From Chrysopilus asiliformis (taxonomy: Eukaryota; Arthropoda; Insecta; Diptera; Rhagionidae), in assembly GCA_964034945.1 (NCBI GenBank), contig OZ035960.1, positions 50,719,706 to 50,783,705 of the forward strand: a stretch of DNA of 64,000 bases, given 5' to 3'. Below are positions 32,241 to 44,425 of this stretch, in pieces. The first letter of the stretch is position 1; each line of letters begins with the position of its first letter. The notes beneath the pieces were generated by a model, which saw only the letters and a list, made by a program, of their open reading frames with translations, ran no database searches and had not been told where the DNA came from. A program made the translations under genes and the position numbers.

Positions 32241-32700
32241 AGTTATGTTATTTTTGATGTTACTTTCAGACATACGAAAAGCAACAATTCCTGGTGCCAA
32301 AGGTGCCAATCGTCAAGTATTCTATATGGCGGACAACATTTTAATGAAAATAAATCCATTTGTATGGGAGAGAAGGAAAGGAGTGGTCCAATTGGATATT
32401 GACGTATGCAACAGTTACGTAAAATCATATTCTAAACAGATTTTGCGATTAAAAATGTTTCCATACGACGCACCGTTTTCGAGAAAACTGCAAAAAACTA
32501 TATTGTCCAATTTTACTCGTTCAAGAAATGAGCCTAGCCATTTATGAGAGACGTAACTGAACAAAATTTCAAGTCTCTATCTCAATCCTTTCAAAAATTA
32601 TTGTGTTCACGGACGGACAGACAGGCAAACGGACGGATATGCGGAAATCAAAATCTTTTGTCATCCCACACCCTCACGGTAAAAATTTCTGTGGTAAATT
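32240..32700 (+). repeat. Dispersed repeat family D, copy
   Basis: Carries 'gagaaggaaaggagtggtcc', 'aaaatttcaagtctct' and an ACGGACGGACAGACAGGC tail. These motifs recur in order at 58890-59590 and in part at 37740-38000 and 36540-36720. The 61-100-codon ORFs across it are on both strands and are repeat artefacts. Confidence 0.65.
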
Positions 32701-32943
32701 TTAATCTTTTTGATACTGTATACAGTTCCACACCGAAAAATGATTGAAATTTAATATTTTATTATTATTTATTATTACTTTTTCATACTATTTTTTTATT
32801 AAAACGTAATTCAAATGCGCTGTTTTTTTAAATACTTTTTTTATTAAAATTTAATGCAACCGCATTATTTTTTTGAAGCATTTTTGTATTACAATGTAAT
32901 GCAAATGCGCTATCTATAAAGAAATGTGTTCAAATTTAATATC

Positions 32944-34075
32944 CTATAATATAATACGAGGAAAGTCTGTCTGTCTGTCTGCACAAATGATCTCGAAAAC
33001 CTGCCTAACGATTTTCACGAAATTTGGGGGGTTAGGGATTTTCGGGGACAAAGAATCGATCTAGATATGTCTCACCTCTGAGAAAATTCTCCTCGATACC
33101 CCTCGCCAGGTATCTTCTAATTGGGTGGTCCGATATTAATGAAACTTTACAGTATTACTAAGGGGCTAAGGGCTTACGATTTTTTCAATACAAACCTGGG
33201 GAGACATTGCGGATCTCGAAAAACGAGACCAGCGAATTCGAAAGGCAACTTCGATTTCGAGAGATAATGGAATTACGTATCTCGAACATGACAATTTCGA
33301 GATTTCCCCAAGGGAAATATTTTTGACAGATAGTGTTTATTTATTTTTGTGGTGTTAAAGTGAAAAGTTGCATTTAATTGTTCCACTTTATTCAGTAAAA
33401 TGTTTCTTCCGAACATTTTCCACAACTGCCGTCTCGAAAGCACAAGACCTTTCGAGAAATATCGGTCGAGAGAAATGTCAGAAACCCTCGATTTTCGAGA
33501 TAGGCAATCAGGCATTAAATTCGAGAAACCGAACGAGCCCAAGGGAAATTTTTGGGAAATTTCAAATTCATTATATATTTTTAAGTTTTTCGCATTTTTT
33601 TGCTTTATGCGGATAAATTCTTTCAAGTGGTATGCTAGAAAACCCTTTAAATATTTATTTGGGTTTTATAAAAAACCACTAATAAGAGAATTTTGTATTA
33701 TTCTATGAGCGTTCAGTAAAAAATTATTACTTTCGAAACAACATTTTTTGTGCTTTATAGGTATTTTTAAAAGCCAGCACCCACTTTTTTTCTTTGGAAA
33801 TGCGAATTTTGCGATATTTATACAAAAAAAATGTTGTTTCGATTACTCTTAAATTTCGAGAAATTGGTATGCAATGTCGAGCACAAAATCGAGATAGGCA
33901 ATACCAATTCATGGTTTCTCGGTCGTACTAGCGTTTGTTCGAGATCCGCAATATGCCCCCTGACTTTTCCCTCCTCTCGATAACCCTCACCTGGTGTCTC
34001 AAAAAGATAATGTGAATTTAGTTTTTCCCCAAAAATCAGCAAAAGTAGGAGCATGGCTCGGTCTTCCTGGTACTA
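32944..34075 (+). mobile_element. Possible Helitron-like element with an internal TIR element
   Basis: It starts near 'ctataatataatacgaggaa', followed by (GTCT)n, and ends in the hairpin-bearing motif 'ggctcggtcttcctggtact', shared with 17416-17444. Inside, 33198-33960 is a separate element with inverted ends GGGGAGACATTGCGGATCTC and GAGATCCGCAATATGCCCCC. The boundaries of the outer element are inferred from the shared end only. Confidence 0.4.
33198..33960. mobile_element. 763-bp element with 25-bp terminal inverted repeats
   Basis: Ends GGGGAGACATTGCGGATCTC and GAGATCCGCAATATGCCCCC. Internal 'atttcgagat' motifs appear in both orientations. No transposase; the ORFs of 82-117 codons here lie on opposite strands and have no domain. 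No clear target duplication. Confidence 0.6.
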
Positions 34076-36425
34076 CTTGTAAATAAGAAGAAATATTTCT
34101 TCTTGTGCGCTATTTGAGCATTTGCAATGAGTAAATCGAATTCAGTATTCGGTTTTTGGGCCAAATGCACTATTCGTTGCAACCCTAGTCATAACTTATC
34201 TAAAACGTCATTAAAACGACATATGAGGCAAAAATTATAACGCAACAGAAAAAAGGCCACTTTTCAGAAATAATTAAAACATGGAAAATTACTCAGATTC
34301 AAAAATTGACAAACAAAACTTACCATTTCACACAATAATTTGTTGGGATTCTGGAAATTTTGTTAAAATGATTAAATTTAAATTAGATTTACTGCATATT
34401 CAATTTTGTAATATGCGTTTTCAGTGTTAATATTTATGCGAATTTTCTTAGAAATAAAAATTATTTGTTCAATATTTTTAATTTGTTTCAATATATAAAG
34501 TAGTGCACATTTTTGGAAATACCACTAAAATCAATGGTACTTCGAGCACAAAAATTTTTTTAAGTTCAATATTAAAGGATGAAAAATGAAGTTTTTTTTT
34601 GTACGAATGTCATGTAAATTTACTTTTCACACGAATCGTTGACAAAAAAAAAACTCCACATTAGTCATATGCAACGAACTTTTATTTATTTATTCACGTC
34701 CATTTCGATTTTTTTTTTTCGTGGAAACTGAAATCTAATTAAGAACTCAGAACACGATTCATGACTGAAATGGCTAAGTGCTAGATTTTTGTCTTCCAAC
34801 AAGAGCAAAAGCGATCCGCCATAATGGGTCGGTAAGAAGTCATCCATCACCCGACTAAGCCGGACGACATGGACAAATTATAGACGATCTCTCCCACAGT
34901 CAACGGTCCTTGAAAATGCTGGGCCATGAGTGAAAAGTATCTTAAGACGATATTTAGTTGGATACAAATGGAATTCAAACAAACTTTGATATGTCGGATC
35001 TGTTTGTTGTGTTTGTCGCATGTACGTCGAATTTTCTGGATATATGTTGACAAGATATGGTGTTTTATTGTTTGTTAGAAAATTGTTTTATTTAATTTTC
35101 CTTTAAATTAAGACAAATTAATGACTTGTCCAATCAACTTTTTGGGCACTTTGCAAATTTTGTTCCACTCTGCGTTGTCTGATGAAGCCCGGGACGTTAA
35201 GTTGATCAATTAAGGCCGAACCAATCAAGAGCTCGAGATATAAAACCGTGTGAGCAATGAGAGTAGCCAGCGGCCATGAGTCCATTTTCTTCATTCACAT
35301 CCATCCAATAGACGTCGAAAAATGGCTACCTTCAAGCATTAGCCACATTGCGAATTTATTCGCCAAACTGTACGAATGCCATGTTGAATATATATCTTGA
35401 CTATATGCGATATAAGTAGGTATTACTATCGTTATAATCCCAATGAGAACAATTTATATCCGCTGCCGGTTGGTCATCCCGACCAGTTCCCACAAACCAC
35501 TCTTCGTTTTCAATTCTGCTGATGGTGCACTTCTTTTTAATTCGATTGTCCCGGGAATGGAGTAGCTCTGGATACCACCAATACGGGATCCCACTCATCT
35601 TCGCGGCGACAAATCGAACAAAAAGACGTACGACTTCCCTTTGTGTCCAGCATCTACGATAAGAAGTATCGTCGACATCTTATCACTGGCTCAGCAGTTT
35701 CATTTCATTTATATACAGTCAGCCCGGGTCCAACGGAGAGATTCCCAATCTGAATTGGTATCCATCCAAAGGAATTAGCCCCGAAATAACAAAAAAAAAA
35801 TAAGAAGGAATTCCAAATGAAACACCACCCAGCAACATGCAATCCCCGGTCTATCTGCCATCAAGTGGGTATCATCAATTTATCCCAGCTCAGTTTGCTG
35901 AGCTTCAGTATTTTTGTTCACATGGTAATGAAAAGGGAGAATTTCTTGTTCGCCAGTCCCACCAAATTGACACTAAACGCTTCACGTAAATGTGATGATA
36001 GCCCATAATTGGATTCGTCGGACAATTGCTGGCCAATTTTCTGATTAAATTGTCTTTGAAGACGAACTGGAATTATGGCCTGTTCCTGAATGCTACATAC
36101 TAAGATATTGTGATACTGCAGTACTGATTAAGTTATATTCGCTCGCAAGTTACTGTGGCAAAGATAGTAATATAGTGGCGATTAGGAGAGGTAATTTTTT
36201 CATCTATGCCAATTGCTAAGATTTAAGGAAAATCGCTGATAAAGCGGATGGCGCGATTCTAATGAATTTTTTCCTTTTGTTCTCATTGAATTCGAAATGT
36301 CGGGCATTTCATAAGATGTTGTAAAGATTCCTTGTGGTAAATTTGTCGAGTCAAAAGAAGGACTCTAGTGTAAGATGAAAATTAGGAAACCATTTTGTAT
36401 ATTTATTTGAATTTTTTTTCTTTAT
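34076..36425. other. Unique non-coding DNA
   Basis: No supported gene. 34700-36100 has balanced base composition and no repeat partner in the window. 'tgcactattcgttgcaaccctag' at 34168-34190 resembles the right end of a degenerate hAT element. ORFs of 61-69 codons show no domain. Confidence 0.45.
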
Positions 36426-36429
36426 AATG

Positions 36430-37350
36430 TTTTTATACTCTATATGATATATCATATAGAAGTATATTAGATTTAGTATACCGTTTGTAACGCATCGAAC
36501 CAATCATCGGAAACAAAAATGAAATACACCAGGGGGTTAGGGATGACAAAAGATTTTGATTTCCGCATGTCCGTCCGTTTGTCCGCTAGAGACTTGAAAT
36601 TTTGTACGGTTGCTTTTCTCGTAAATGGCTAGGCTAAGTTCTTGAACGGGCAAAATTGGACCATTCCTTCCCCCTCTGCCACACAAACGAAATATTTTTG
36701 TTGCAATTTTCTCGAAAACGGTGAGTTATATTGAATAATTACTATAAGTTCAGATTTTTTCAAAAAAAAACTTTAGCCTGCGGCACAATTTTTGTTGCAT
36801 GCCGAAGAACGAATATACCATTTCGATTTAAACAATCACAAACCAAAATTAAGACAAACCTCTTCTCCCTGATCGGTCTTCCAAAATTTCCAAGCATACA
36901 CAGAAATGCGTTTTTAACAAGTTTTTTAGAAAGGGAATGGGGGCTAAATACAAGTTTTGCTTCGGGCGCCTTGCTTTGGGCCTGCTCTGGTCCTATGGTT
37001 CAAATACCAAAAGAAAACCAATGGCAATGCAAACACATGAAAATTTTCTACGACGAACCTTTTTTTCAAAAGGTATACAAATATAATCAAAGGAATTGAG
37101 CTAGAGATTTGATGTTTTTTACAGTTACGCTTCTTGTAAATAGCAAGGCGGTCAAAATTGAATAAGTTTTTCCTCTCTAACTACCTCCCCCTCCACCTTA
37201 CAAAGAAACAGTTTTTTTTTGCATTTTTCCCACAATTGGTGCATGGAATCAAAAAATGTATGATGATAAAATGTTTTTTTTTAAAATATGATTTTACATA
37301 ACCGTCCCATAGATCAAAAATCAATCGAATCCTCTCCCCTCCCATACACT
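36430..37350 (+). repeat. Mixed repeat: families E (left part) and D
   Basis: 'agtatattagatttagtata', 'cgtttgtaacgc' and 'gctagagacttgaaat' parallel 22345-22620. 'tagcctgcggcacaattttt' at 36772 is the recurrent CTGCGGCGCA-type motif found again near 46940, 47075, 49770, 49980, 54160, 58215 and 58845. The 122-codon ORF at 36731 is a readthrough of the repeat. Confidence 0.5.
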
Positions 37351-37361
37351 CAGAAAAATGT

Positions 37362-38541
37362 CCAGGGAGTCTATTCTCGGAACGTTTCGAATTTTTCGTT
37401 ACGTTACGGATTACGAATCTCGCCGAAATGTTTTTTCCGTAATCTAAATCCGAAACGTTTGAGAGATTGTATCACGAAACGTTTATGTTTCGGAATTATA
37501 TTCACCATAGTCACCATATTCACCTCATTCCGAAATGTACGTAGAATAGAGCTGTCAAAACGGAAATATTTGAATAGTTTTGTTTTGTTTATATTTATTA
37601 ACTAGTGTTTAACTTGTATTAGAGTAATTTTTCACTAATTTAATATCAGTTAATAATATTTGGCTAGTGTTCAATGCAAGTAATAGTGTATTATGAGTGA
37701 TTTTTGTTTATTTGTTGATTTTAACGTTTGTTATCGCTTGTTAGGGGGGAGGGAGTGGTTTGATTGAATTTTTATGTATAGAGTTATGCAAAATCGTATT
37801 CTAAACATATTTTACATTTATAAATTTTCCGATATAGTTTTTGAGGCAATTGTAAAAAGTGCTTCATTTGAATGGCGGAGGGGGGAAGGAGTGGTCCGAT
37901 TTTTCCCGTCCAATAACTTAGCCTTACTGATTACGAGAAACGCAACTGTACGAAATTTCAAGTCTCTGGCTCAATCCTTTTGAAAGTTATGGTGTTACTT
38001 TTACTTCATATAATAATTCCATTCTCGAATCATTCTTTTGCGATAAATTCGTGAGCGAATTTCATTTTTCCATTCTCCAAATTTTCCATTCCATTCGCGA
38101 ATAGAATTTTAAAAATACGAGAATGGAAAAATAAAATTCGTGAGTGAATGAAAACTAAAATTCTCGTGCTAATCATTTGCAAATGAATGAATGAAAAATA
38201 ATTATTCTTCGTACTATACTTGTTACACGATTAAAATTATGCCCGCATCGAATAACAATAAACAACGGACGCGAAACGAGAACTCACAGCACACAAACGT
38301 TTCGGAAAGTAACATTTGAACGTTTCGGATGGATCCGAAACGTAATGTTTTGATATGTTTCGGATATTTCCGTAATCTAAGTCCGAGAATACGGTTTCGT
38401 ATAAAGTGGTGGATTGCTTCGTAATGTTTGAGACGTCATTTGGAGCAATAAAGGCAGTACGTACATCACATAGAGGTCTTTTTCCACTGCACCACAAACG
38501 TTTCGGAAAAATCCGTAACGTTCCGAGAATAGCGTCCCAGG
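37362..38541. mobile_element. TIR-bounded repeat (CCAGGGAGTCTATTCTCGG ends)
   Basis: CCAGGGAGTCTATTCTCGGA at the left matches the reverse complement of the right end (ATTCCGAGAATAGCGTCCCAGG-like). Many 'ccgaaacg' and 'cgtttcgg' motifs lie inside. It includes a family D piece at 37740-38000, probably a later insertion. The right end abuts and overlaps the next element. Confidence 0.5.
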
Positions 38542-39289
38542 TCAACTTTTTGTCAGGTTAACTCTGACCTTACAGAGGTGTCTGTAAGCCAGCTAGCGGT
38601 CAGAGTTAACCTATCTAAGGTCAACTCGTGCAGCTCCCAATGCCCTACTTCACCTGCTGGTGGCTTAATTTCAGAATTTCTCCGACCACAGGTCAACTCA
38701 GTTTTCCTTGCCCACATGCAGGCGAACGCGCGCTTGCCCGAGGCCAATTACGCCGTATGTAGGTCGTCGAGTTAGCCTCCATTTTTCTGAGTGTACAAAT
38801 GGAAAATTTTGTCTATCCTTATATAGAGTATTTGACGACAGGCTCTTGGCAACTTTAGAGTTTTTTTTTATAGCGTTTAACAAATTATGACCCCAACTGA
38901 AAAATCTGAGACTTAAGCTGAAAAATCTGAGACTTAAGCTTCCGGGACGTCGCAACGGCATGCCTTAATCTAGGATTTTACCGGCTAGTAAAGGACTTAT
39001 GGGGACCTAACCACACTAAGAAAAGTGAAATAAAAGTCGTCGAGTTCCGTACGCCGCAATTTGGTTCCTACAGGAAAATTTAGCCTATGTTCAACCGCGC
39101 TCTCACCAGCGTTAGGAAAAGAAAAATGCCAACCTGAGGCGGGAGAAATTTTGAGTAGTAAGTAAAGTAGGGCATAGGGAGCTGCGCGGGTCGGCCTGAG
39201 ATAGGTATTTCTATAAAAGCATGTCATGTAATGGATAACTCCGTCTGCCTGCTACAGGCCAGAGTTGACTTGTCAAAAAGTTGGCCTGG
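38537..39289. mobile_element. 753-bp element with long (about 115-bp) inverted repeats
   Basis: Ends CCAGGTCAACTTTTTGTCAG and TGTCAAAAAGTTGGCCTGG. The inverted similarity continues inward to about 38650 and 39170 ('cagctcccaatgccctac' against 'gtagggcatagggagctg'). The core is non-coding; the 64-100-codon ORFs there are antisense shadows of each other. Target duplication not evident. Confidence 0.65.
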
Positions 39290-39544
39290 ATCAGCTTTAT
39301 TATTTTCCTAATTGCACTAACCGTGTTTTTTTAAATTTTATTAATTAATTATATTAAATAAAATGAAATATGGTTTCCATTTTGTGTTAAATGGAAAAAA
39401 TTATAGACTTCCAATTAATTCTTCAATTTCTTAGAGATTTGTTGCAACCAGGATTTGAAATTTTGTATTTTTAATATTTCGAAATTAGTTTCGCATCAGA
39501 CTGTTTCAAAATGTCAAGGTGTTATTGCCAGCGGCTGAATTGAT

Positions 39545-39618
39545 TAAAAAAAATCGAAACCTTTTCCTTAAAGGAAATTTTAAAAAAATCGAAACCTTTT
39601 CCTTAAAGGAAATTTAAA
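39545..39618 (+). repeat. Tandem duplication, two units of about 38 bp
   Basis: 'aatcgaaaccttttccttaa' plus 'aggaaatttt' appears twice head to tail with one small length difference. Nothing else of note around it. Confidence 0.8.
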
Positions 39619-39619
39619 A

Positions 39620-41260
39620 AACTTCTAGCGAATTCTTCACAACGCTACAAGGTCAATGGCGAAATAAGATTTTAGCACAAAATAATGGTATATTGAAAAA
39701 TTCTTGATATTCGAATCACCGAAGAAATATTTATTTATTCCATTCGGTTCAATGAAGCGCGATCCGATTTATATATTTCTGCCGTATGTCGTGCTCATCA
39801 AAATGGGGGCGAAATCTCGGCACGATGCAAAGACAGCACCAATGGAAAATGTTTGATTTCCAGTACATTACCGCATTACATGGATATCAATTCAAGTAAC
39901 GGTTTGTGTCTGTATCCTTAACACTACGCCTAATGTTAGATTGCTGCATGTTCGATGCCTAAATGTATGTCCGAGGGTGGCATCACTTCATGGAATCCCC
40001 AATGGAAATAACGAGAAGACAACAACATTTTCCTTAGCATCCGGCCGGAAGTTAGTTTTGACAGAAAGACAGAGACACGTGGCAATGATGCGAAATGCGA
40101 AAGTCTGTGGAAAAAAAACCTTTCCGCAATTTTTTATTTCTTTCCGCCTGTCTGTCAACTCGGACAACATATCCGAGAGGGTGGCAAGAAACCTCAGGGA
40201 TACTAAAAGAGTGTCACTTCGTTATAAAATGTCTTTAGACTAGCATTTGTACATGACTTTGATTCAAACATTCCGAATTAATTATCAGCTTAACTTTATT
40301 TTATGGGTTACAGCCAACTCATCCAAATTTCTTACCTCCATGAAAATTAAAAGTTCCATCTGACGCCATTTTATTTAAACACCTCTGCTTTAAGAAGGAA
40401 AAAAGCCTCTGAAAAATGCTATTTGTTATCACTACTGTGGTGTGTTGAAAAACTTCTCTAACTTGGGTCTTCAATCTTGTCCCATCCGCTAAGGAAGTTG
40501 ATTTGGGTGACCGGAAGTTTCAAGTAGGGACGAATCTTTTTTGACGTTCAGAAATGTATCACAAATCTTATATTAATGAAAAGTTCTTCAGAATTTCCTC
40601 AATATGACATTCGGTTGTGACATCTATTAGATTCTGGAAAATGAATTTTGACTCTCCTCAGTCAAAGACCATCAAATCGTTTTAATGAAACTAAGGAAAG
40701 GTTCAATGAAATTTGAAGAAACATTTCATAAATATGTGATGTGAACAGCATATGACTCTCTTATACTAACTAAGTTAACGTCTCTGCGTAACTCAGATTA
40801 TATACTATAAACCTGTCGCATTGTTGACAATAAATTGTCAGTTTATACACAGAGAGACATAATTAGGTAAAAAGTCCCAAAATTATCGTACAACGAGAAC
40901 ATCAACTAAGAAATTTAATAATTTAAGATTTTTGGTAAGCCATATTTCGAAAAAAAAAATGAATTTGGTTAACTTTTCTTCATTTTTACCGAATTCAAAG
41001 ATGTTTCTTACATGAAATGCATATAATTATTCATTATTTTTAATAAAAAAAATTAATAAAAATACAAAAAATGAAGAAAAAAAGTCTGTGTGCGGTGGTT
41101 TCTGATATTCTTTATGTGTTTTTTGCACGCCTTGCTACTCGACTTCTTGTTCCTTCGATGGAGCTTTTGTCAAACTAGTTTATTACTTAACTTTTGCGTA
41201 ATTTCAACAAAAAGCGTTTTTTTGTTCGCAAATTTATCATTTCTTTTTACTTTCCTTTTC
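39620..41260. other. Unique non-coding DNA with a family B scrap
   Basis: No supported gene. 39750-40250 has balanced composition and ORFs on both strands without domains. 40735-40830 resembles the start of family B ('gaacagcatatgactctctt', 'cgtctctgcgtaac'). Confidence 0.45.
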
Positions 41261-41264
41261 TATC

Positions 41265-41821
41265 GGGTCTTTCATCAAGGACATAACAATTTTGTATTTA
41301 AATAAAACACAGAATAATTGAGATATCGGGCTGAAATTTATTCCAGGTGTAGTGGAGATGTTACATTTAAGTATGAAATTCGATGTCGTTCATATGGCCA
41401 CCGCGAGCACGTTTGCTGATTGATTCTTTGGAGCCAATTTTCCACCACTCTTCCACACATATCGGCCGGAACGTTGGCAATTTCGCGTTCGATATTGTTC
41501 CTGAGCTCCTCTAACGTTGTTGGCTTGTTGGCATAAACCAACGACTTAACATAACCAAATAAAAAGAAATCCAACGGCGTTAAATCGCATGAGCGAGGTG
41601 GCCATTCGACCGGACCATTTCTCGAGATTACACGATTGCGACCACCGACTCAGAATTTCGGTAGTAAGTTTCAATAATTTCCAAACGTTGCTCGTTCGTG
41701 AACTTCACCATGATAAAAATGTAAACCTTGACTGACGTTTTAGCATTGCCAGATCATAAAAAAAGTTTTAGGGTGCGTTTTTATTAAAATACAATATTGT
41801 TATGTCCTTGTTGAAAGACCC
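41265..41821 (-). mobile_element. Internally deleted mariner-like (IS630/Tc1) transposon, 557 bp
   Basis: Inverted ends GGGTCTTTCATCAAGGACAT and ATGTCCTTGTTGAAAGACCC enclose a transposase reduced to its two ends. The terminal repeats extend over about 40 bp ('aacaattttgtatttaaata'). It resembles classical deletion derivatives that are mobilised by a full-length relative. Confidence 0.82.
41338..41711 (-). pseudogene. Transposase remnant with central deletion
   Basis: ATG at 41711 starts MVKFTNEQRLEIIETYYRNS, the N-terminus of a mariner-like transposase. After about 30 codons the frame jumps to RNGPVEWPPRSCDLTPLDFF, the region around the last catalytic acidic residue. It then runs ...GYVKSLVYANKPTTLEEL to the stop at 41338. 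The DNA-binding and most of the catalytic domain (some 250 residues) are missing, so it is inactive. Confidence 0.8.
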
Positions 41822-41824
41822 TTT

Positions 41825-42260
41825 ATAAAGGAAAAGTATGGTATTTATGACGGAAACCGACTCGAGAACAGAGGCAGATAGAATCTTTCTGATCAATACG
41901 AAATCCGTTTTAGGTAAAAAGATGAAATTGTCAGTGCATCTGTCTGTCGGTCTGTCCGTTCTACGTATCTTAAATAATTCGAGAACACGTTGAGCTAGCG
42001 ACTTGATTTTTTTTCGAAATGAGTTTCACAAAAATCGTAGTTTTCTATCAACTTTTGGAAAAGTAACGGTAGCTATAATGAGTACCTCTCATACCATTTT
42101 TTTTTTCAAAAAAGTTCCATTTGTTTTAAATTTTCTCGAAATTTATGCGCTTTTTGGGAAAAAATGAATATTAAAAAAACGTCTTTAGCAGTTCTCAAAA
42201 TTTTTGAAAAAATATTATATTTCACATATTTTTCGGGAAACTAAATATTGCAGAGGAACG
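41825..42260 (-). repeat. Family E, inverted copy
   Basis: The reverse complement matches 23180-23505: 'tgacggaaaccgactcgaga', 'tctgtcggtctgtccgttct' and 'cgagaacacgttgagctagc', with 'atgcgctttttggga' at the inner end. No coding capacity. Confidence 0.65.
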
Positions 42261-42409
42261 TTTTGTGTTGATCACAACTGATATTTTTCTTCCTTTGTAG
42301 CCACTCCAAATGCGTTGCCATGTTGTGCGATTTTTGAAGACCACCAAACCAATTTGGACATTTTCCTTTCTACATTGGGTTTATATTATTTCATTTTTAA
42401 AATCTGTGT

Positions 42410-42467
42410 ATGAATATAAAAAAAATTAACACTAAAAAGGAAAGAATAATTTTTTTGGCACATGTAT
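42410..42467 (+). repeat. Left arm of a family A hairpin, interrupted by a LINE
   Basis: 'cactaaaaaggaaagaataa' plus 'tttttttggcac' is the complement of the arm at 43840-43880. The two arms were separated by the LINE insertion at 42468. The ATG at 42410 that appears to start the RT frame lies in this arm and not in the LINE. Confidence 0.7.
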
Positions 42468-43755
42468 TTTTGGTTAATTTTGGTTTTAGTTGGCAACCCC
42501 TACTACTACTGGAATCATATTTGCAGGAACGCTTGCAAGTGGTATACAGTGATAATAATTTTTCAGAATCTGAAACACTGAATTGTGGAGTACCTCAAGG
42601 ATCTATTCTGGGCCCGGTTCTATTTCTTATGTTCATAAATGACCTTCCTCAAGTTTTGCCTGATAACCAATGTCACATTTATGCAGATGACTTTCAATTT
42701 TATTATTCATGTAAATTAGGTGATGTAGACCACTGTGTTGGTGAAATAAATGCAGCTCTTGAACTGATTCACCAGTGGTCTTGCCGAAACGGGCTAACAT
42801 TAAACGCTAAGAAATCGCAATCACTAGCTATTTATCATAAACAAATTGACACATCGCATTTTCCATCCTTACTTATCGGTAATGAAATCATTAAATATGT
42901 TAGCAAGGCTAAAAATCTTGGTGTTTTCTTCAATAACTGTCTCTCGTGGTCTAGTGATGTTAATTTTATTACGAGAAAAGTATATGCCTCATTGCGTTCT
43001 CTGTGGATTTCAGCTAAATATCTTAGCACTGACGTTCGTAAGCGGCTTATTATTGCTCTTGTGATGCCCATTTTTTCGAATTGCAACCAGTTGTTCAGTA
43101 CCATGGATGCTCTAAGTTTTCGAAAACTTCAATTAGCCTTTAACTCGTGTGCACGGTTTATATTTCGCTTACGCCGCTACGACCATATATCCCAGTACTC
43201 TAAGCAAATACTTGGCGTCTCCTTGAATGATTATTTCATTTTTCAAAAATGTACCTTTTTATTCAAGTTAATTTTGCTCAAATCACCTGGATATCTGTAT
43301 GATCATCTGACTTTCCTACGTTCAAGTCGTACACTTAGTCTCTTAGTTGCTCGTGCTAATTTTCTTGTAACTCGAAACACATTTTTCGTGCAATCGGTAT
43401 TGCTGTGGAATGGATTACCCACTCAAACTAGGAAAACTGCGTCTATAACCACGTTTACTAAAAGTCTTATTGAATATCAAAATTCATAGGTATTTCTTAA
43501 ATTTTTTATTTATTTATTTATTTATTTTTTTTTTTTTCTTCGCAACCAAGTCACGTTTTTATTTCTTGCTTGTTTAATATTTTTGTATAAATTTTCAATT
43601 ATTATTATTTTCATTACATTTTATTTTTAATTATTATATTTCCTTTATTGTAAATTCAATTGTAAAACCTTTATAATATCTCTCAAGCTGTGTAAATTTA
43701 AAAGGCGTTGCCTTGCACACAGCATTAATAAAGTTATTATTATTTATTATTTATT
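42468..43755 (+). mobile_element. 5'-truncated non-LTR retrotransposon with target duplication
   Basis: Flanked by direct repeats ATGTAT (42462-42467, 43756-43761) inside the family A hairpin. It begins in the middle of the RT gene, has a 3'UTR with a small hairpin ('gcgttgccttgcacacagca' region) and ends in a TTATTA-type microsatellite tail instead of poly(A). This is the usual product of incomplete target-primed reverse transcription. Confidence 0.82.
42489..43489 (+). pseudogene. Reverse transcriptase C-terminal part (CR1/Jockey superfamily)
   Basis: About 330 codons are open to a TAG at 43487-43489. GVPQGSILGPVLFLMFINDL and IYADDFQFYYS are the RT palm motifs; NGLTLNAKKSQSLAIY and NLGVFFNNCLSWSSDV are the following thumb motifs. 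Endonuclease and the first RT motifs are missing through 5' truncation. The frame is uninterrupted, so the insertion is fairly recent, but the copy cannot be autonomous. Clade placement (CR1-like versus Jockey-like) is a judgement from motif style. Confidence 0.88.
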
Positions 43756-44425
43756 ATGTATCAGAAACAATGACGAGAAAAATATTCATTTTATTGTATT
43801 TTTTATGCTTTATCTCGCTTTTAATTCTGATACAATACGCCCAAAAAATTATTTTTTTTCTTTTTAGTGTATTTAAAAAAAAAAGACTTTTTAACAAAAT
43901 CTTTTTTATTTTTTTTATTTTATCCTTTTTGGTCATTTCGTATTTTATTAGTATGATTAAAAATCCAAAATGAAGAGGATAATTCCATTATCCTAACTGA
44001 ACCTTCCGTTATCCTTACAGACTTTTTAATACCAGAATCGGATTCAGCGACCCCAAAAAACTCAGATGAGATTTTTTCCGGAAAATTTGAGGAAAAGGAT
44101 AGTCACGTTATCCTTGCAGGACCTTCCGTTATCCTTACTGACTTTTTAATGCCAGAATCGAAGTCAGCAACCCCAAAAATCATAAGAATAAATTTTTTTT
44201 CCAGAAAATTTGGGGAAAAGGGTGATCACGTTATCCTTACAGGAAGTTACCTTATCTTAACAAGGACAATGTAGTAAAAACATTGTATTGTCATCGGACT
44301 TACACACGCGTGCAAAATTTCAACTCAATCGGATGAGTGGGAATCCAATTTCGGATTGCAAGATTTTATTCTGACAAACAAACAGACAAACTAACACGAA
44401 GGCAATCTAAATAAAAGATTTTAAA
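43756..44425 (+). repeat. Family A: right hairpin arm and diverged tandem units
   Basis: 'tgctttatctcgcttttaat' and 'aaaaaattatttttttt' continue the hairpin. From 43975 diverged copies of the 122-bp unit follow ('ggataattccattatcctaa', 'ggattcagcgaccccaaaaa'), then 'tcatcggacttacacacgcg' and a CAAACAGACAAAC tail. This is the third and most diverged family A copy in the window. Confidence 0.82.
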
